Shown: in pieces, positions 6,238 through 7,793 of the stretch | Layout: every line of letters begins with the position of its first letter | Position numbering within the stretch: position 1 is the stretch's first letter | Origin: Nitrospirota bacterium | Lineage (GTDB): Bacteria; Nitrospirota; 9FT-COMBO-42-15; HDB-SIOI813 | Length of the DNA: 7,793 nucleotides | Assembly (NCBI GenBank): GCA_023248365.1 | Contig: JAHFER010000071.1 | Location: 1 to 7,793, forward strand | Reading direction: 5' to 3' | Program-made: the position numbers and the translations under genes | The notes under the pieces: generated by a model | Databases searched by the model: none | The model's input: only the letters and a program-made list of their open reading frames with translations | Told to the model about the DNA's origin: nothing

Positions 6238-6265
6238 TTGATTTTGTTTTATAATCTGCTATAAT
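6238..6265 (+). promoter_or_regulatory. Sigma-70-type promoter of vgrG with extended -10
   Basis: -35 TTGATT (6238-6243), 16-bp spacer, -10 TATAAT (6260-6265), preceded by TGC, which supplies the TGn extended -10 element. A second TATAAT lies 10 bases upstream (6250-6255). The predicted start would be near 6272, giving a leader of about 60 nt before the vgrG ATG. It lies just outside the right end of repeat copy B, so the repeat is not itself the promoter. Confidence 0.55.
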
Positions 6266-6331
6266 CCTAAGCCATAGAATAGAATAAAAACCATCCGGCA
6301 ATGATTCGAGCTATGGGAAAGGTAATAAAAC

Positions 6332-7793
6332 ATGCCTTTTACGCAGGAAAACAGACTTCTTAAGATAGATACCCCTCTGGGCAAAGATGTATTATTACTT
6401 ACAGATTTCTCAGGTACGGAAGAAATTTCTTCTATTTTTAAGTTCCAGCTAAGTCTTTTATCAGAAAATCACAACATATCATTTCAGAAGATAATCGGGC
6501 AAAGCATAACGGTTTCAATTGATCTGTCAAGCGGGGAAAAACGTTTTTTCAATGGCATAATCTCACGCTTTTCACAGGGCCGAGGCGCGGGCGAAACAGG
6601 CAGCGAACCTAATTTTTCTTATTACACAGCAGAAGTTGTTCCCTCGTTATGGCTGCTTACAAGAACGGCGGATTTAAGGATATTCCAGAGCCTTTCTGTG
6701 CCTGAAATAGTGGAAAAGATTTTTACTGAAAAGAAGCTGTTAGACTACTCTATCAAACTCCAGGGAAGTTACAATAAAAGGGAGTATTGTGTTCAATACA
6801 GGGAAACAGACTTTAACTTTGTCTCCAGACTCATGGAAGAAGAAGGGATATTTTACTTTTTTAAACACGAGGAAGGTAAACATACACTTGTGATAGTGGA
6901 TGTCCCGGAAGAAAACAAACCCTGTCCAAATCAGGAAACCGCCCGCTATCAGATAAGCGCCGGCGGATCGCTTGAAGAAGATACGATATCGAGTCTTGAA
7001 TTTATGCAGGAAATCAGGGCCGGGAAATATTCCCTGAATGACTTTAATTTTGAAACTCCAAATACCAGCCTCAATGTTGAGGTTCCGGGCAAGCAAACCT
7101 TAGGCCCGGGTGAACGGGAAATATATGATTATCCGGGCGGATATAACAAGAAGGCCGGAGGAGATAACTTAGCTAAGATACGCATGGAGGAAGAAGAGGC
7201 AAAAATAACCACCATAAACGGGTCAGGTAATTGCAAGGCCTTTACAAGCGGGTACTATTTTGAACTTCAGGATTTTTACAGGGATGACATGAATAACAAA
7301 AAGTATGTCTTGACTTCATTGCATCATGATGCAAGACAGGGTTATGAATCCGGAGGAGCAGAATCAGAATTTTCTTACGTTAATAATTTTATGTGCATCC
7401 CCCTTGATGTGCCTTTCCGTCCCCGCAGGAACACCCCCAGGCCTGTTGTTGAAGGAGTTCATACAGCCATAGTAGCCGGGCCTGCAGGCGAGGAGATTTA
7501 TACAGACAAATACGGCAGGGTTAAAGTGCAATTTCACTGGGACAGGGAAGGTAAAAGTAATGAAAACAGCTCCTGCTGGGCTCGTGTCAGCCAGGTGTGG
7601 GCAGGGGCAGGCTGGGGCGCCATGTACATCCCCCGCATAGGGCAGGAGGTAATTGTTGATTTTCTCGAAGGAAATCCGGACAGACCCATTATCACAGGCC
7701 GTGTTTATCACGGCACCAACAATCCGCCTTACAGTCTGCCTGGTGAGAAAACAAAGAGCACCATAAAATCAAACTCCTCCCCCGGCGGCGGAG
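6332..7793 (+). CDS. vgrG: T6SS spike protein VgrG (TssI), 3'-truncated by window edge
   Basis: A trimeric spike that caps the Hcp tube and is fired through target membranes; it carries cargo effectors or a C-terminal effector domain. 487 residues are visible and the frame is still open at the window end. Residues about 1-365 form the gp27-like hub part: CVQYRETDFNFVSRLMEEEG followed by IFYFF is the family signature. From about 370, RPVVEGVHTAIVAGPAGEEI, YTDKYGRVKVQFHWDREGK, CWARVSQVWAGAGWGAMYIP and PRIGQEVIVDFLEGNPDRPI mark the gp5 OB-fold. The last residues (TKSTIKSNSSPGGG) begin the triple-stranded beta-helix. Start ATG at 6332 with GGGAAAGG at 6315-6322. It has its own promoter and is separated from clpV and the sheath gene by opposite-strand units, so it is a separate transcription unit. 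Whether it is an evolved VgrG with a toxin domain, or is followed by adaptor and effector genes, cannot be seen. Confidence 0.95.
   Translation, partial: MPFTQENRLLKIDTPLGKDVLLLTDFSGTEEISSIFKFQLSLLSENHNISFQKIIGQSITVSIDLSSGEKRFFNGIISRFSQGRGAGETGSEPNFSYYTAEVVPSLWLLTRTADLRIFQSLSVPEIVEKIFTEKKLLDYSIKLQGSYNKREYCVQYRETDFNFVSRLMEEEGIFYFFKHEEGKHTLVIVDVPEENKPCPNQETARYQISAGGSLEEDTISSLEFMQEIRAGKYSLNDFNFETPNTSLNVEVPGKQTLGPGEREIYDYPGGYNKKAGGDNLAKIRMEEEEAKITTINGSGNCKAFTSGYYFELQDFYRDDMNNKKYVLTSLHHDARQGYESGGAESEFSYVNNFMCIPLDVPFRPRRNTPRPVVEGVHTAIVAGPAGEEIYTDKYGRVKVQFHWDREGKSNENSSCWARVSQVWAGAGWGAMYIPRIGQEVIVDFLEGNPDRPIITGRVYHGTNNPPYSLPGEKTKSTIKSNSSPGGG

Noticed and set aside
7364..7711. Minus-strand 115-aa open frame, and that at 6740-7096
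   Set aside because: Both are antisense to vgrG, whose protein matches the family throughout; no independent support.

Overview
The window is part of a type VI secretion system (T6SS) locus from a Gram-negative bacterium, probably uncultivated or environmental. Base composition is moderate. Intergenic spaces are full of short repeats built on ACCACAGAG-TACACAGAGG and on CGTCATTCCC/GGGAATCCAG. From memory, such repeats are common in Nitrospirota, Desulfobacterota/Deltaproteobacteria and planctomycete-type genomes, so the lineage is a low-confidence guess.

Layout: (1) 1-1778, plus strand: the 3' two-thirds of clpV (tssH), the AAA+ unfoldase that recycles the contracted T6SS sheath; its N-terminal part lies outside the window. 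(2) 1779-2011: an intergenic space almost filled by a ~184-bp repeat, copy A. (3) 2012-3553, plus: an unusual T6SS sheath protein. A TssB (VipA)-like domain is joined in one chain to a TssC (VipB)-like domain that lacks the usual C-terminal ~100 residues. The linker contains an in-frame hairpin repeat. (4) 3554-4506: an accessory block containing a palindromic 131-bp MITE-like element and a minus-strand hicB-hicA toxin-antitoxin operon. The block is bracketed by the two ends of what looks like a split third copy of the repeat (copy C). (5) 4507-6000, minus: a 497-aa class I SAM-dependent methyltransferase with an NPPF motif, of unknown substrate. (6) 6001-6331: a second full-length copy of the repeat (copy B, 180 bp, inverted relative to A), followed by a good extended -10 promoter. 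(7) 6332 to the end, plus: vgrG (tssI), the T6SS spike protein, cut by the window edge just after its OB-fold domain.

ClpV, the sheath-like protein and VgrG belong to one machine: VgrG tips the Hcp tube, the sheath drives it out, and ClpV disassembles the sheath. They are not one tight operon here. Repeat copies sit in every intergenic gap except the 4-bp hicB/hicA overlap, and two minus-strand units are interleaved, so the locus looks rearranged or loosely assembled.

The points most worth following up are the fused and truncated TssB-TssC protein, the family of ~180-bp repeats with terminal inverted repeats at the gene boundaries, and the hicBA/MITE block nested inside a broken copy of that repeat.
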